Of a DNA stretch of 64,000 nt, positions 1 through 7,150 are shown piece by piece. Position 1 is the first letter of the stretch. Each line of letters opens with the position of its first letter. The stretch comes from Streptomyces sp. NRRL S-340 (lineage in GTDB: Bacteria > Actinomycetota > Actinomycetes > Streptomycetales > Streptomycetaceae), in assembly GCF_000720185.1 (NCBI RefSeq), contig NZ_JOIY01000002.1, positions 124,001 through 188,000 of the forward strand, given 5' to 3'. Below the pieces are notes generated by a model. That model saw only the letters and a program-made list of their open reading frames with translations. It ran no database searches and had not been told where the DNA came from. A program made the translations under genes and the position numbers.

Positions 1-1444
1 GCATGGTCATCGGGACCTCGTCCAGCCGCTGCCTGGTCTCCGGCTCCTCACCGGAGCCGGACGTCTCGTCCTCGTCGCGTTCACCGCCGTCCCGCCCCTC
101 GGGCCGGGGTCCGAGCCCGAGGAAGACCCGGACGGCGACGCGCAGCACCGCTCCCCCGGTGAGGGCGGAGGCCGCGACGTAGAGCACGGTGAGCGGGCCG
201 CCGACGGCCTCCTCGCTCACCGCCTTGCCGAGGCCGGTGCCGAACGGCGGCAGCCCGGCCAGGGCCAGCGCCCCCACGGCGAACATGATCCCGACACCGC
301 GCAGGCGCCGGGCGCGGCCGTGCAGGTAGAACTCGTCGACGCTGCCGTAGCGGTCGAGCAGGATGCCCGCGCAGGCGAACAGTGCGGCCTTCACACCGCC
401 GTGGGCGAGGACGTACAGCGCGGTGCCGTCGTCCGCCCCGGCCTTCAGTACGCCGATGCCGATCAGGAACAGGCCGGTGTGGGAGATGGTGGAGAAGGCG
501 AGCAGTCGCTTGATGTGCCGCTGGTACCAGCACATGACCGAGCCGACGGCCGCGGTCAGCACGCCGAGCACCACCAGCGCCCGCGTCGCGTCGGCGGCGG
601 GGACGCCGCCCGGCCCGGAGAAGACGGTGCCGTACACCCGCCAGACGCCGTAGACGCCGAGTTCCACCATCACCCCCGACAGCAGCATGCACACGGGGGT
701 GGGCGCGACGGCGTGCGCGTCCGGCAGCCAGAACTGGAAGGGCACGGCGGCGGCCTTCACCAGCAGGCCGGTCAGGAACAGCACGAAACCGGCCAGGGCC
801 AGCGCGTCGGGGCCGTGGTGCCCGGCGGCGGCGTCCAGTCCCCGTCCGATCTTCGCCATGGCCAGTTCGCCGGTGCGGGCGTAGAGCAGGGCGATGCCCA
901 TGAGCATGAAGTAGGCGCCGAGCGAGTTGACGACGCCGAAGGTGAGGCCGCCCTGCACGGCCTTGGCCTCGTCGATGCGGTATCCGGTCAGCGCGTACGC
1001 GACGACGCTCATCAGCTCGAAGAACACGAAGGCGTTGAACAGGTCGGCGGCGATCGCGAACCCGCACATGCCGCCCTGGAAGAGCAGCATCAGCGCGGGG
1101 AAGGAACCGGCGTGACCGCGCGGCGGCTCGTCGAAGTAGTGCCAGGAGTACGCCAGCGCGGCGAGCGTGAGCAGCGAGACGAGTGCCGCCATGCCGAGGC
1201 TCGCGCCGTCCCCGGTCACGACGATGCCGACGCTCTCGCCGCCCACCGGGAACCAGCCGCCCACCCACTCCGTGAGCGGCGGCGAGGAGCCGGCGAGCAG
1301 CCAGATCGCCAGCGCGGCGGTGCCGGCGCAGACCAGGGAGGCGAACGCCTCGGCGGCGGGGCGGGGCAGACGGCGCCCGCCGGCGACGAGGAGGGCCGCG
1401 CCCAGCAGCGGGACGGCGGGCAGCAGCGGCAGCAGACGGAGCAT
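1..1444 (-). CDS. mrpD: Mrp-type Na+/H+ antiporter subunit D (NuoM-like), partial
   Basis: Large proton-translocating membrane subunit of an Mrp/Mbh-type cation/proton antiporter. The ATG at 1444 overlaps the stop of subunit C (ATGA). The frame stays open to the left edge, so the C-terminus lies outside the window; 481 codons are visible. The protein is almost entirely hydrophobic helices. Glu143 in a FFELMSV segment and Lys230 in LLVKAAAVPFQFWLPDAH match the channel Glu/Lys pair of the NuoM/MrpD family, and the WLPDAH...APTPV signature is intact. The last visible 35 residues are hydrophilic and acidic (GRDGGERDEDETSGSGEEPE), which is unusual between helices. NuoL or MrpA family membership is less likely because B, C and DUF4040 genes precede it. 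The family call is firm; the transported ion is inferred. Confidence 0.93.
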   Translation of the reverse strand, partial: MLRLLPLLPAVPLLGAALLVAGGRRLPRPAAEAFASLVCAGTAALAIWLLAGSSPPLTEWVGGWFPVGGESVGIVVTGDGASLGMAALVSLLTLAALAYSWHYFDEPPRGHAGSFPALMLLFQGGMCGFAIAADLFNAFVFFELMSVVAYALTGYRIDEAKAVQGGLTFGVVNSLGAYFMLMGIALLYARTGELAMAKIGRGLDAAAGHHGPDALALAGFVLFLTGLLVKAAAVPFQFWLPDAHAVAPTPVCMLLSGVMVELGVYGVWRVYGTVFSGPGGVPAADATRALVVLGVLTAAVGSVMCWYQRHIKRLLAFSTISHTGLFLIGIGVLKAGADDGTALYVLAHGGVKAALFACAGILLDRYGSVDEFYLHGRARRLRGVGIMFAVGALALAGLPPFGTGLGKAVSEEAVGGPLTVLYVAASALTGGAVLRVAVRVFLGLGPRPEGRDGGERDEDETSGSGEEPETRQRLDEVPMTM

Positions 1445-1803
1445 CAGCCGCGCAGCTCCCTCAGCTCGTCGGGGTCCACCGTGCCGTGCCGCTTGGAGAT
1501 CTGCACCGTCAGCGCGAGCAGCAGCGCGGTGACCGTGGCGCCGACGACGATGTCGGTCAGCGTGAGCGCCTGCACCAGGGGGTCCACCACGGGCCGCGAG
1601 CCGGGCGCGATGTCGGAGAAGACGGGCGCGGTGCCGCCGTCGCGGTACCCGACCGCCAGCAGCAGGATGTACGTCGCCGACTGGCACACGGCCAGGCAGC
1701 CCACGGCGTGGATCAGGTTCCGGCTGGTGGCCAGCCCGTAGCAGCCGACCAGGAACACGTAGGCGGCCACCAGGTACGGAAGGACGTGCATGACGTCGCT
1801 CAC
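1444..1803 (-). CDS. mrpC: Mrp antiporter subunit C (NuoK-like)
   Basis: 119-residue membrane subunit homologous to NuoK/MrpC. Three hydrophobic segments are visible (about residues 5-25, 32-52 and 80-105), the expected layout. The conserved end of helix 3, LTLTDIVVGATVTALLLAL, corresponds to the 'ALVLTaIVIg' motif of the family. It starts at ATG 1803, seven bases after the B subunit, and its stop overlaps the start of subunit D, so C and D are probably translationally coupled. Works in the membrane as part of the multi-subunit antiporter; no independent function is known for the family. Confidence 0.94.
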   Translation of the reverse strand: MSDVMHVLPYLVAAYVFLVGCYGLATSRNLIHAVGCLAVCQSATYILLLAVGYRDGGTAPVFSDIAPGSRPVVDPLVQALTLTDIVVGATVTALLLALTVQISKRHGTVDPDELRELRG

Positions 1804-1810
1804 GGCGCGC

Positions 1811-2551
1811 TCACTCCCCCTTCTCCTCCTCGATCTCGACGGCCTGGTCCAGGAAGCGGGCGAGCAGCACGACGACGGCGCAGGCGACCTCCATGCCGAT
1901 GGCCGCGTTCAGCAGCGGGACGGTGCCACCGGAGGACAGCGTGTTGAACGTCCCGTACGGCAGCAGGGTGTTGGCGAGGAACGCGGTGCCCGTGAGGACT
2001 CCGGCGAAGCCGAGGACCAGGTAGGCGGAGGCCGACAGCGCGTCGCCGATCTCGTACGCGTCGACGGGGCGTACGCGTTCGAGGGCGGCGTAGTCGGCGC
2101 CCAGGTACATCAGGTGCAGGGCGGTCGCGGCGACGACCCCGCCCTGGAAGCCGCCGCCGGGGCTGAGCTGGCCGTGGGCGACGACGTAGAGGCCGGTGAC
2201 CAGCGCGACGGGCAGCACGGCCAGGGCCCAGCGGCGTACGGGGGCGGCGACCTCGGAGGGCAGGGGCGGATCGCGGTGTTCGTCGCGGGCCTGGCGCAGC
2301 AGGACGACGCAGCCGAGGACGGCCGCGAAGAGGATCGTCATCTCGCCCATGGTGTCGAAGGCCCGCTGGTCGAAGTTGACGGAGGCGATGGTGTTCGCGA
2401 TGTGCCGGGACAGGGAGGCGCCGACCGCACGGTCGCCGTAGGGGTGCCGCGGGCCGCCGAACGCGGGCAGCCGCAGACAGGCCGCGACGAGCAGCGCGGC
2501 CAGAGCGCCGCCGCCGAGGAACACCAGCCACAGGCGGGCGCGCGGGGTCAC
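1811..2551 (-). CDS. mrpB: Mrp antiporter subunit B (MnhB) with N-terminal MbhE-like extension
   Basis: 246-residue membrane protein. The C-terminal ~140 residues carry the MnhB hallmark HGQLSPGGGFQGGVV and at least four hydrophobic helices. The first ~90 residues (SVNFDQRAFDTMGEMTILFAAVLG) correspond to the part that is the MbhE/MrpA C-terminal end in other systems, so this gene combines material that is separate in many operons. The start is GTG at 2551, overlapping the DUF4040 stop in GTGA. Part of the antiporter complex. Confidence 0.92.
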   Translation of the reverse strand: MTPRARLWLVFLGGGALAALLVAACLRLPAFGGPRHPYGDRAVGASLSRHIANTIASVNFDQRAFDTMGEMTILFAAVLGCVVLLRQARDEHRDPPLPSEVAAPVRRWALAVLPVALVTGLYVVAHGQLSPGGGFQGGVVAATALHLMYLGADYAALERVRPVDAYEIGDALSASAYLVLGFAGVLTGTAFLANTLLPYGTFNTLSSGGTVPLLNAAIGMEVACAVVVLLARFLDQAVEIEEEKGE

Positions 2552-2811
2552 TGCCTGCCGTTCTTGCCGTGGGCGGAACGCCGCCGGACCTTGCGGACCG
2601 AGAGCATGATGAGCAGCGGGGTGAGGGCGGAGCCCACGGCGAGCTGGGACAGACCGACGTCGGGTGCCTGCAGGACCGTGAAGAGCACGGCGAGGGCGGT
2701 GCCGAGGACGGACAGGACGAGCGCCTGGCGCGCGGGGTCGCGGTTGGCGACGGCGGCGGTGGCGCAGCCGGCGACGGCGAGCAGGGCCACGACGACGAGC
2801 GCGTCAGCCAC
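2548..2811 (-). CDS. DUF4040 subunit (MbhD-like, equivalent to part of MrpA C-terminus)
   Basis: 87-residue protein with three hydrophobic segments. The pattern VLFTVLQAPDVGLSQLAVGSALTP is typical of the DUF4040/MbhD domain, which in classical Mrp systems sits near the C-terminus of the large MrpA protein but is a free subunit in Mbh-like and some actinobacterial operons. ATG 2811 overlaps the preceding gene by 8 bp and the stop overlaps mrpB by 4 bp, so it is embedded in a tightly coupled operon. Confidence 0.9.
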   Translation of the reverse strand: MADALVVVALLAVAGCATAAVANRDPARQALVLSVLGTALAVLFTVLQAPDVGLSQLAVGSALTPLLIMLSVRKVRRRSAHGKNGRQ

Positions 2812-3256
2812 GGCTCACCCCCGGGAAACCGCCGGACAGGGCCCGCGAGGCGAGGAGGTTCCCGCCGACCAGCAGCGCCCCGACGATCAGGAGCTTCACC
2901 ATGGCCCGGCCGGGTCCGGCGACCACGCACAGCACCAGCACGACGGCCGCGCCGGCGCCGGCACAGGCCCAGGTCGCCGCCCAGGCCTGCGGGGGGTCCT
3001 CGGCGAGTTCGTCGGCGAGCAGCCGGGCGAAGACCAGGGTGCCGACGGGGCCCAGCAGGGCCAGGAGCAGGGCGAGGTCGACGTAGGAGGTGCGCCCGTA
3101 GCCCTGGGAGAGCAGGAGCAGGCCGGGACAGACCAGGGCGGTGGAGAGGTTCTGCGCGACGACGCGGCGTCCCAGCGGGCCGGTGGCGACGCCCCACAGG
3201 GTCGTGCCGAGGCCGACGGCCAGGACGGCCGCCGCCGCGACGAGCCAGCCGTTCAC
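2804..3256 (-). CDS. MrpF-like/MrpG-like fused membrane subunit
   Basis: 150-residue membrane protein starting at GTG 3256, which overlaps the stop of the E-like gene (GTGA). Residues 1-85 resemble MrpF, a three-helix subunit (RTSYVDLALLLALLGPVGTLVFARLLADE). Residues 90-150 are two further helices ending in VKLLIVGALLVGGNLLASRAL, like the end of MrpG. Classical operons encode F (about 90 aa) and G (about 110-130 aa) separately; here they form one frame and the G part is short. The F assignment is good, the G assignment is inference from position and helix pattern. Confidence 0.72.
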   Translation of the reverse strand: MNGWLVAAAAVLAVGLGTTLWGVATGPLGRRVVAQNLSTALVCPGLLLLSQGYGRTSYVDLALLLALLGPVGTLVFARLLADELAEDPPQAWAATWACAGAGAAVVLVLCVVAGPGRAMVKLLIVGALLVGGNLLASRALSGGFPGVSRG

Positions 3257-3435
3257 CTGCGGCTCACCGCCCGCCGTCCGGCCCGTGCGACCAGCGCGCC
3301 GACGCCCGCGGCGCAGGCGCCGACCACCCACTCCAGGGTGTAGACGGTGCTGATGAGCATGAGCCACAGCACGACGAGCGCGGCCCACCAGGCCAGCACC
3401 TCGCCCACCGCGAGGAGTGTCGTACGCGGGTTCAA
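3253..3435 (-). CDS. Very short MrpE-like subunit
   Basis: 60-residue protein, first gene of the antiporter operon. It has one clear hydrophobic hairpin (about residues 8-50). The segment LVVLWLMLISTVYTLEWVVGACAAG followed by a basic tail RRAVSRR resembles the first third of MnhE/MrpE, which is normally about 160 residues. Its stop overlaps the next gene's GTG, and strong GC3 bias supports coding. It could be a remnant of MrpE or a minimal E subunit retained in this operon type. Confidence 0.68.
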   Translation of the reverse strand: MNPRTTLLAVGEVLAWWAALVVLWLMLISTVYTLEWVVGACAAGVGALVARAGRRAVSRR

Positions 3436-3718
3436 CCGGCACCTCCCCGGGCTGGTTCCGCTGCCGTGTGCTGCCTTGCCGTGCTCTGCCTTGCCGTGCG
3501 CTGTTGCGCTGTGCTGTCACGTTCCCTGACGCCGTTTCCCCGGCATCCAAGCACCGCCCCGGCCGCGGGGCGCGCGGCGGCGCGCGGGTCCGGTGCCCGG
3601 ATGCCCCGACAGCAGCAACGGAAACCGGTGGCCCGGCCGGCCCGCCCGGTCCTGCATCCCGGGGCCGTTCGCGGGTAACCGGCCCAGCAGCAGGCCGACT
3701 TGGCGTACGGAGGATGAC
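3436..3718. promoter_or_regulatory. Divergent intergenic region between antiporter operon and vanZ-like gene
   Basis: 283 bp with no convincing gene. It must hold the antiporter operon promoter (leftward) and the vanZ promoter (rightward), but no clear -35/-10 pair was found for either. A 13-bp direct repeat CTGCCTTGCCGTG occurs at 3471-3483 and 3486-3498, with related copies on both sides, making a short degenerate tandem array of about 15-bp period upstream of the antiporter operon. Confidence 0.5.
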
Positions 3719-4306
3719 ATGAGCAGGATCGCCTTCCACCCGCTCACCGTGTTCCGTTCCCGCTCGGCCGGGTCCCGGCCCGCCGCGCGAGGCGGGGAGG
3801 CTCAGAGCGCGAAGGCGCAGGACGCGCGGGACGAGCCGCACGGCCGCAGGCCCCTGCCGTGGCCGCTGCGCCTTCCCGCGATGGCGTGCGCCTTCGTGTT
3901 CATGGTGGCGTTCGCCGTGGTCCTGGCCCGGCTGACGCTCCAGCCGTCGCCCTCGTCGGTGTCCTTCGTGCACACGAACCTGCACCCGGGCCGGTCGCTG
4001 CGGGCCTACCTGAACGAGCCGGGGCTGCGGGACGCGGTCCAGCAGATCGGCGGGAACCTGCTGCTCGGGGTGCCGTTCGGCGTGCTGGTACCGGTGGTCG
4101 CGCCGCGGGCGCGCGGGCTGTTGCGCGTGCTGCTGCTCACCGCGCTCGTCATGCTCCTGGTGGAGTTCGCGCAGGGGGCGCTGATCACCGGGCGGGCGTT
4201 CGACATCGACGACGTCATCCTCAACACGACCGGTGCGCTGGCCGGTCACCTCCTGCTCGGGCGGCGCATGGGCCGGGCCGTGCACGCGCGCAGGCGACAC
4301 GGGTGA
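3719..4306 (+). CDS. VanZ-like family membrane protein
   Basis: 195-residue membrane protein. The first ~50 residues are cytoplasmic, charged and Arg/Ala-rich. A first helix (about 52-73) is followed by an extracytoplasmic segment, and three more helices carry the VanZ hallmarks: GNLLLGVPFGVLVPVV, VEFAQ and the FDIDDVILNTTGALAGHLLG stretch. ATG 3719 is preceded by GGAGG at 3709-3713; an ATG at 3714 opens only ATG-ACA-TGA. VanZ homologues outside glycopeptide clusters have no settled biochemical role, so no teicoplanin resistance should be inferred. The stop lies in a 16-bp tandem repeat. Confidence 0.88.
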   Translation: MSRIAFHPLTVFRSRSAGSRPAARGGEAQSAKAQDARDEPHGRRPLPWPLRLPAMACAFVFMVAFAVVLARLTLQPSPSSVSFVHTNLHPGRSLRAYLNEPGLRDAVQQIGGNLLLGVPFGVLVPVVAPRARGLLRVLLLTALVMLLVEFAQGALITGRAFDIDDVILNTTGALAGHLLLGRRMGRAVHARRRHG

Positions 4307-4341
4307 CACGCGACACGGGTGGCACGCGACACGGCTGAGAC
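4294..4341 (+). repeat. Three imperfect 16-bp tandem repeats at the vanZ-like stop codon
   Basis: Units GCGACACGGGTGACAC (4294-4309), GCGACACGGGTGGCAC (4310-4325) and GCGACACGGCTGAGAC (4326-4341). The stop TGA of the upstream gene (4304-4306) lies in unit 1. Because 16 is not a multiple of three, gain or loss of units would not disturb the coding frame, only the downstream leader. Confidence 0.85.
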
Positions 4342-4409
4342 GGGGTGCGGGTGCCAGCAGGACCCGGCGCGGGCTCCGCCCCAGGTACCGACCACTCCGG
4401 CACGGAGTA

Positions 4410-4445
4410 TTGACGCCCCCTTAATTCACCACTTGAATCAAGGGG
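4410..4445 (+). promoter_or_regulatory. Promoter with long palindromic operator upstream of the beta-glucanase
   Basis: A -35 TTGACG (4410-4415) and a possible -10 TTGAAT (4433-4438) are separated by 17 bp. Over them lies a hyphenated palindrome: CCCCTTAATTCA (4417-4428), 5-bp centre, TGAATCAAGGGG (4434-4445), 11 of 12 arm positions complementary. The position over spacer and -10 suggests a repressor operator for the secreted enzyme; the cognate regulator is not identifiable here. Confidence 0.65.
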
Positions 4446-4515
4446 CACCCCCTCTCCTTGTCCCCCCACGACTGCCGCGCGCCCGCGCACGGGCCGCCGC
4501 ACGGAAGGGAGTTCC

Positions 4516-5778
4516 GTGACCTCCCCACGCCTGCTCCGCAGATGCCTCCTCGCCGCCCTGTCCACCGTGCTCGCCGGCGCCGCCGCCGTCGGCCCCGCGC
4601 GGGCGCAGGCGGCGGGCGCCTCGGCCCGCTCCGGGGCCGCCACCGCCGCCTCGACCGCCGCCGTGACCGCGTTCTCCGACACCTTCGACGGACCCGCGGG
4701 CGCCGCCGTCGACCCCGCCAAGTGGCAGACGGAGACCGGTGACAACGTCAACAACCACGAACGGCAGTACTACACGGCGGGTACGCGCAACGCCGCCCTG
4801 GACGGCCAGGGCCACCTGGTCATCACCGCCCGGCGCGAGAACCCGGCCAACTACCAGTGCTGGTACGGAACGTGCCAGTACACCTCGGCACGGCTGAACA
4901 CCTCGGGGAAGTTCACCGCGCAGTACGGGCACGTCGAGGCGCGGATGAAGATTCCGCGCGGGCAGGGCATGTGGCCGGCGTTCTGGATGCTCGGCACCCC
5001 GGTGAACTGGCCGGACTCGGGCGAGATCGACGTCATGGAGAACGTCGGGTACGAGCCCTCGACCGTGCACGGGACCATCCACGGCCCCGGCTACTCCGGT
5101 TCGGGCGGCATAGGCGCCGCCTACACCCTGCCGGGCGGCCAGGCCTTCGCCGACGCCTTCCACACCTTCGCCGTGGACTGGGCGCCCGGCTCGATCACCT
5201 GGTCGGTCGACGGCACCGTCTACCAGCGGCGCACACCCGCCGACCTGGGCGGGAAGACCTGGGTGTTCGACAAGCCGTTCTTCCTCATCCTGAACCTGGC
5301 GGTGGGCGGCTACTGGCCGGGCGACCCGGACGGCTCCACCGGCTTCCCGCAGCAACTCGTCGTGGACTCCGTCTCGGTCACCACGGGCGGCACGTCCGCC
5401 GGCGGCGCCATCCGCGGGCTCGCCGGCAAGTGCGTGGACGTCGCCGGGGCCAACTCCGCCAACGGCACCCCGGTCCAGCTCTACGGCTGCAACGGCACCG
5501 CCGCCCAGCAGTGGACGGTGGGCTCCGACGGCAGCCTGCGCGCCCTCGGCAAGTGCCTCGACGTCACGGGCAACGGCACCGCGGACGGCGCCACCGTCCA
5601 GCTGTGGGACTGCACCGGCGGCCCGAACCAGAAGTGGGCGGTCTCGGCGGCCCACGACATCGTCAACCCGCAGGCCGACAAGTGCCTCGACGTCACGAAC
5701 AACTCCTCCGCCGACGGCACCCGCCTGCAGATCTGGACCTGCACGGGCGGCGCCAACCAGAAGTGGACGGTGGGCTGA
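4516..5778 (+). CDS. Secreted GH16 endo-beta-1,3-glucanase with C-terminal ricin-type lectin domain
   Basis: 420-residue extracellular glycoside hydrolase. Residues 1-32 form a Sec signal peptide (RRCL..hydrophobic..PARAQA). The GH16 domain covers about 45-290, with catalytic motif EIDVME: Glu170 nucleophile, Asp172, Glu175 acid/base. Residues ~295-420 are a ricin B/CBM13 trefoil with three QxW-type repeats (QQWTVG, QKWAVS, QKWTVG), each with a CLDV/CVDV segment. GH16 enzymes with this architecture usually cleave laminarin-type beta-1,3-glucans, for example from fungal walls; exact specificity is inferred. The start is GTG 4516 with GGAAGGGAG upstream. Confidence 0.95.
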   Translation: MTSPRLLRRCLLAALSTVLAGAAAVGPARAQAAGASARSGAATAASTAAVTAFSDTFDGPAGAAVDPAKWQTETGDNVNNHERQYYTAGTRNAALDGQGHLVITARRENPANYQCWYGTCQYTSARLNTSGKFTAQYGHVEARMKIPRGQGMWPAFWMLGTPVNWPDSGEIDVMENVGYEPSTVHGTIHGPGYSGSGGIGAAYTLPGGQAFADAFHTFAVDWAPGSITWSVDGTVYQRRTPADLGGKTWVFDKPFFLILNLAVGGYWPGDPDGSTGFPQQLVVDSVSVTTGGTSAGGAIRGLAGKCVDVAGANSANGTPVQLYGCNGTAAQQWTVGSDGSLRALGKCLDVTGNGTADGATVQLWDCTGGPNQKWAVSAAHDIVNPQADKCLDVTNNSSADGTRLQIWTCTGGANQKWTVG

Positions 5779-5795
5779 GTCCGGCGCGGCCGGAC
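5779..5795 (+). terminator. Hairpin directly after the beta-glucanase stop
   Basis: Perfect 7-bp stem GTCCGGC (5779-5785) / GCCGGAC (5789-5795) with a GCG loop, starting at the first base after TGA. No T-run follows, as is usual for high-GC actinobacterial terminators. Confidence 0.6.
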
Positions 5796-5839
5796 GCGGT
5801 GGGCGGCGGGAGGCGCGCGGCCGGCGCCGGGCGGCCTCG

Positions 5840-6070
5840 TCAGTGCCAGGTGAACTTGTCGCCGCCCACCCAGCGGACCACGTCCGGGTCGTCCAGGTCG
5901 TGGACGGTGATGCCGAACGCGGCCGCGGCCTGGAGGACGTCGGTGACGCTCTTCGCCTCGCCGATCACCTCGCCGTCGATCTCCATGATGCGGAACGGCG
6001 GGTCGGCCCGCTGGACTCCGAGCACCATGATCCGCGGTCGGGAGATGTAGGGACTCGCGCTCTCGGTCAT
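5840..6070 (-). CDS. Conserved-looking hypothetical protein, 76 aa
   Basis: Small soluble protein (MTESASPYISRPR...), alternating polar and hydrophobic with a C-terminal DDPDVVRWVGGDKFTWH. I do not recognise the family; no membrane segment, signal or Cys cluster. GC3 is high throughout, which supports coding. No Shine-Dalgarno is seen, but a -10-like TACGCT lies 7 bp before the ATG at 6070, so the mRNA may be leaderless. It is the last gene of a minus-strand pair with the downstream SDR but has its own 5' signals. Confidence 0.65.
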   Translation of the reverse strand: MTESASPYISRPRIMVLGVQRADPPFRIMEIDGEVIGEAKSVTDVLQAAAAFGITVHDLDDPDVVRWVGGDKFTWH

Positions 6071-6146
6071 GTCTTCAAGCGTAGATCGTGCCGGGTGCGG
6101 GCGGAGCCCGGGCCGTGCCGGGTGCCGGCGGCGGCCCCGGGCCGTC

Positions 6147-6959
6147 TCAGGGGCGCCGCCAGTCGTCGCCGGTCAGGTGGGAGCCGGCCATCGGGCCCAT
6201 GCGCAGCATCCCGCCGTCCACGCTCCAGGACGCCCCGGTGACGTAGGAGGCGTCGGGACCGGCGAGGAACGCGATCACGGCGGCGACCTCACGGGCGTCG
6301 CCCGGGCGGCCGAGCGGCACGCCCGGGCGGTGCTCGGTCCGTACGTCCGTGTCCTCCTGGCCGGTCATGGGCGTGGCGATCTCACCGGGCGCCACCGCGT
6401 TCACGGTGATGCCGTGCTCGGCCAGTTCCAGGGCCATCACCTGGGTGAGCAGTCCGAGGCCGCCCTTGGCCGCGCAGTACGGGGCGGCGCCCACCCGGGG
6501 CTGGTGCTCGTGCACCGAGGTCACGTTGACGATGCGGCCGCCGTCGCCCTGCCGGATCATCCGCCGGGCCGCCTTCTGCCCGCACAGGAACGGGCCGACG
6601 AGGTCCACGTCCAGCACCTCGCGCACGTCCTCCAGACGCAGGTCGACGAAGGGCGTGGCGGTGCCGGTGCCCGCGTTGTTGACCAGTACGTCGATCCGGT
6701 CGCCGAGCGCGCCGGCGAGTTCGTCCAGGGCGTCCGCGGCGGCGGGCAGCCGGGTGAGGTCCATCCGGGCCACGGCGGCCCGGCGCCCGTGCGCGCGGAC
6801 CTCCTCGGCGGTCTCCTCGGCCCCCTTCTCGTCGCTGTGCCAGGTGATGCCGATGTCCAGCCCCGCCTCGGCCAGACGGACGGCGGTGGCGCGGCCGATG
6901 CCGGAGTCGGCGCCGGTGACGACGGCCACCCGGGCGGCCTGCGACGAAGCTGCGGACAT
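6147..6959 (-). CDS. SDR family oxidoreductase (glucose 1-dehydrogenase-like)
   Basis: 270-residue NAD(P)-dependent short-chain dehydrogenase. Nucleotide-binding TGADSGIGRA lies near residue 15, then NNAG, catalytic Ser in VNVTSVHEH and the YCAAK Tyr/Lys pair, followed by the usual NAVAPGEIATPM and a C-terminal VTGASWSVDGG. Length and motifs are those of classical SDRs; the similarity to glucose/ribitol-type dehydrogenases is general, so substrate is unknown. ATG 6959 has AGGAGG five bases upstream. It is divergent from the PHP phosphoesterase gene across a repeat-rich promoter region. Confidence 0.92.
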   Translation of the reverse strand: MSAASSQAARVAVVTGADSGIGRATAVRLAEAGLDIGITWHSDEKGAEETAEEVRAHGRRAAVARMDLTRLPAAADALDELAGALGDRIDVLVNNAGTGTATPFVDLRLEDVREVLDVDLVGPFLCGQKAARRMIRQGDGGRIVNVTSVHEHQPRVGAAPYCAAKGGLGLLTQVMALELAEHGITVNAVAPGEIATPMTGQEDTDVRTEHRPGVPLGRPGDAREVAAVIAFLAGPDASYVTGASWSVDGGMLRMGPMAGSHLTGDDWRRP

Positions 6960-6975
6960 GAGACCTCCTGCGGTA

Positions 6976-7042
6976 CGGGATCGCCGTACGGACCCGGACG
7001 CCGTACGGGCGGTTTCGTCGTGCACGGGATCGTCGTGCGGAC
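6976..7042. repeat. Direct repeat in the divergent SDR/PHP promoter region
   Basis: CGGGATCGCCGTACGGAC (6976-6993) recurs as CGGGATCGTCGTGCGGAC (7025-7042), 16 of 18 identical, 49 bp apart. Additional CCGTACGG palindromes lie between. This could be a regulator binding array for the divergent genes at 6959 (-) and 7151 (+). Confidence 0.6.
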
Positions 7043-7150
7043 GGGGCATCGCAGTACCCGGGGACGTCCGGGGCAAACGGGAGGGGGCCGCCGGTGCCGG
7101 TGCGGGTGCGGGTGCGGCCGGGGCGGGCAACCCTGGGGGTGGAGGTGGCG

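Noticed and set aside
3719..4306. Teicoplanin resistance from the VanZ-like gene
   Set aside because: VanZ-like domains are common in non-resistant actinobacteria and no vanHAX or vanRS genes are present.
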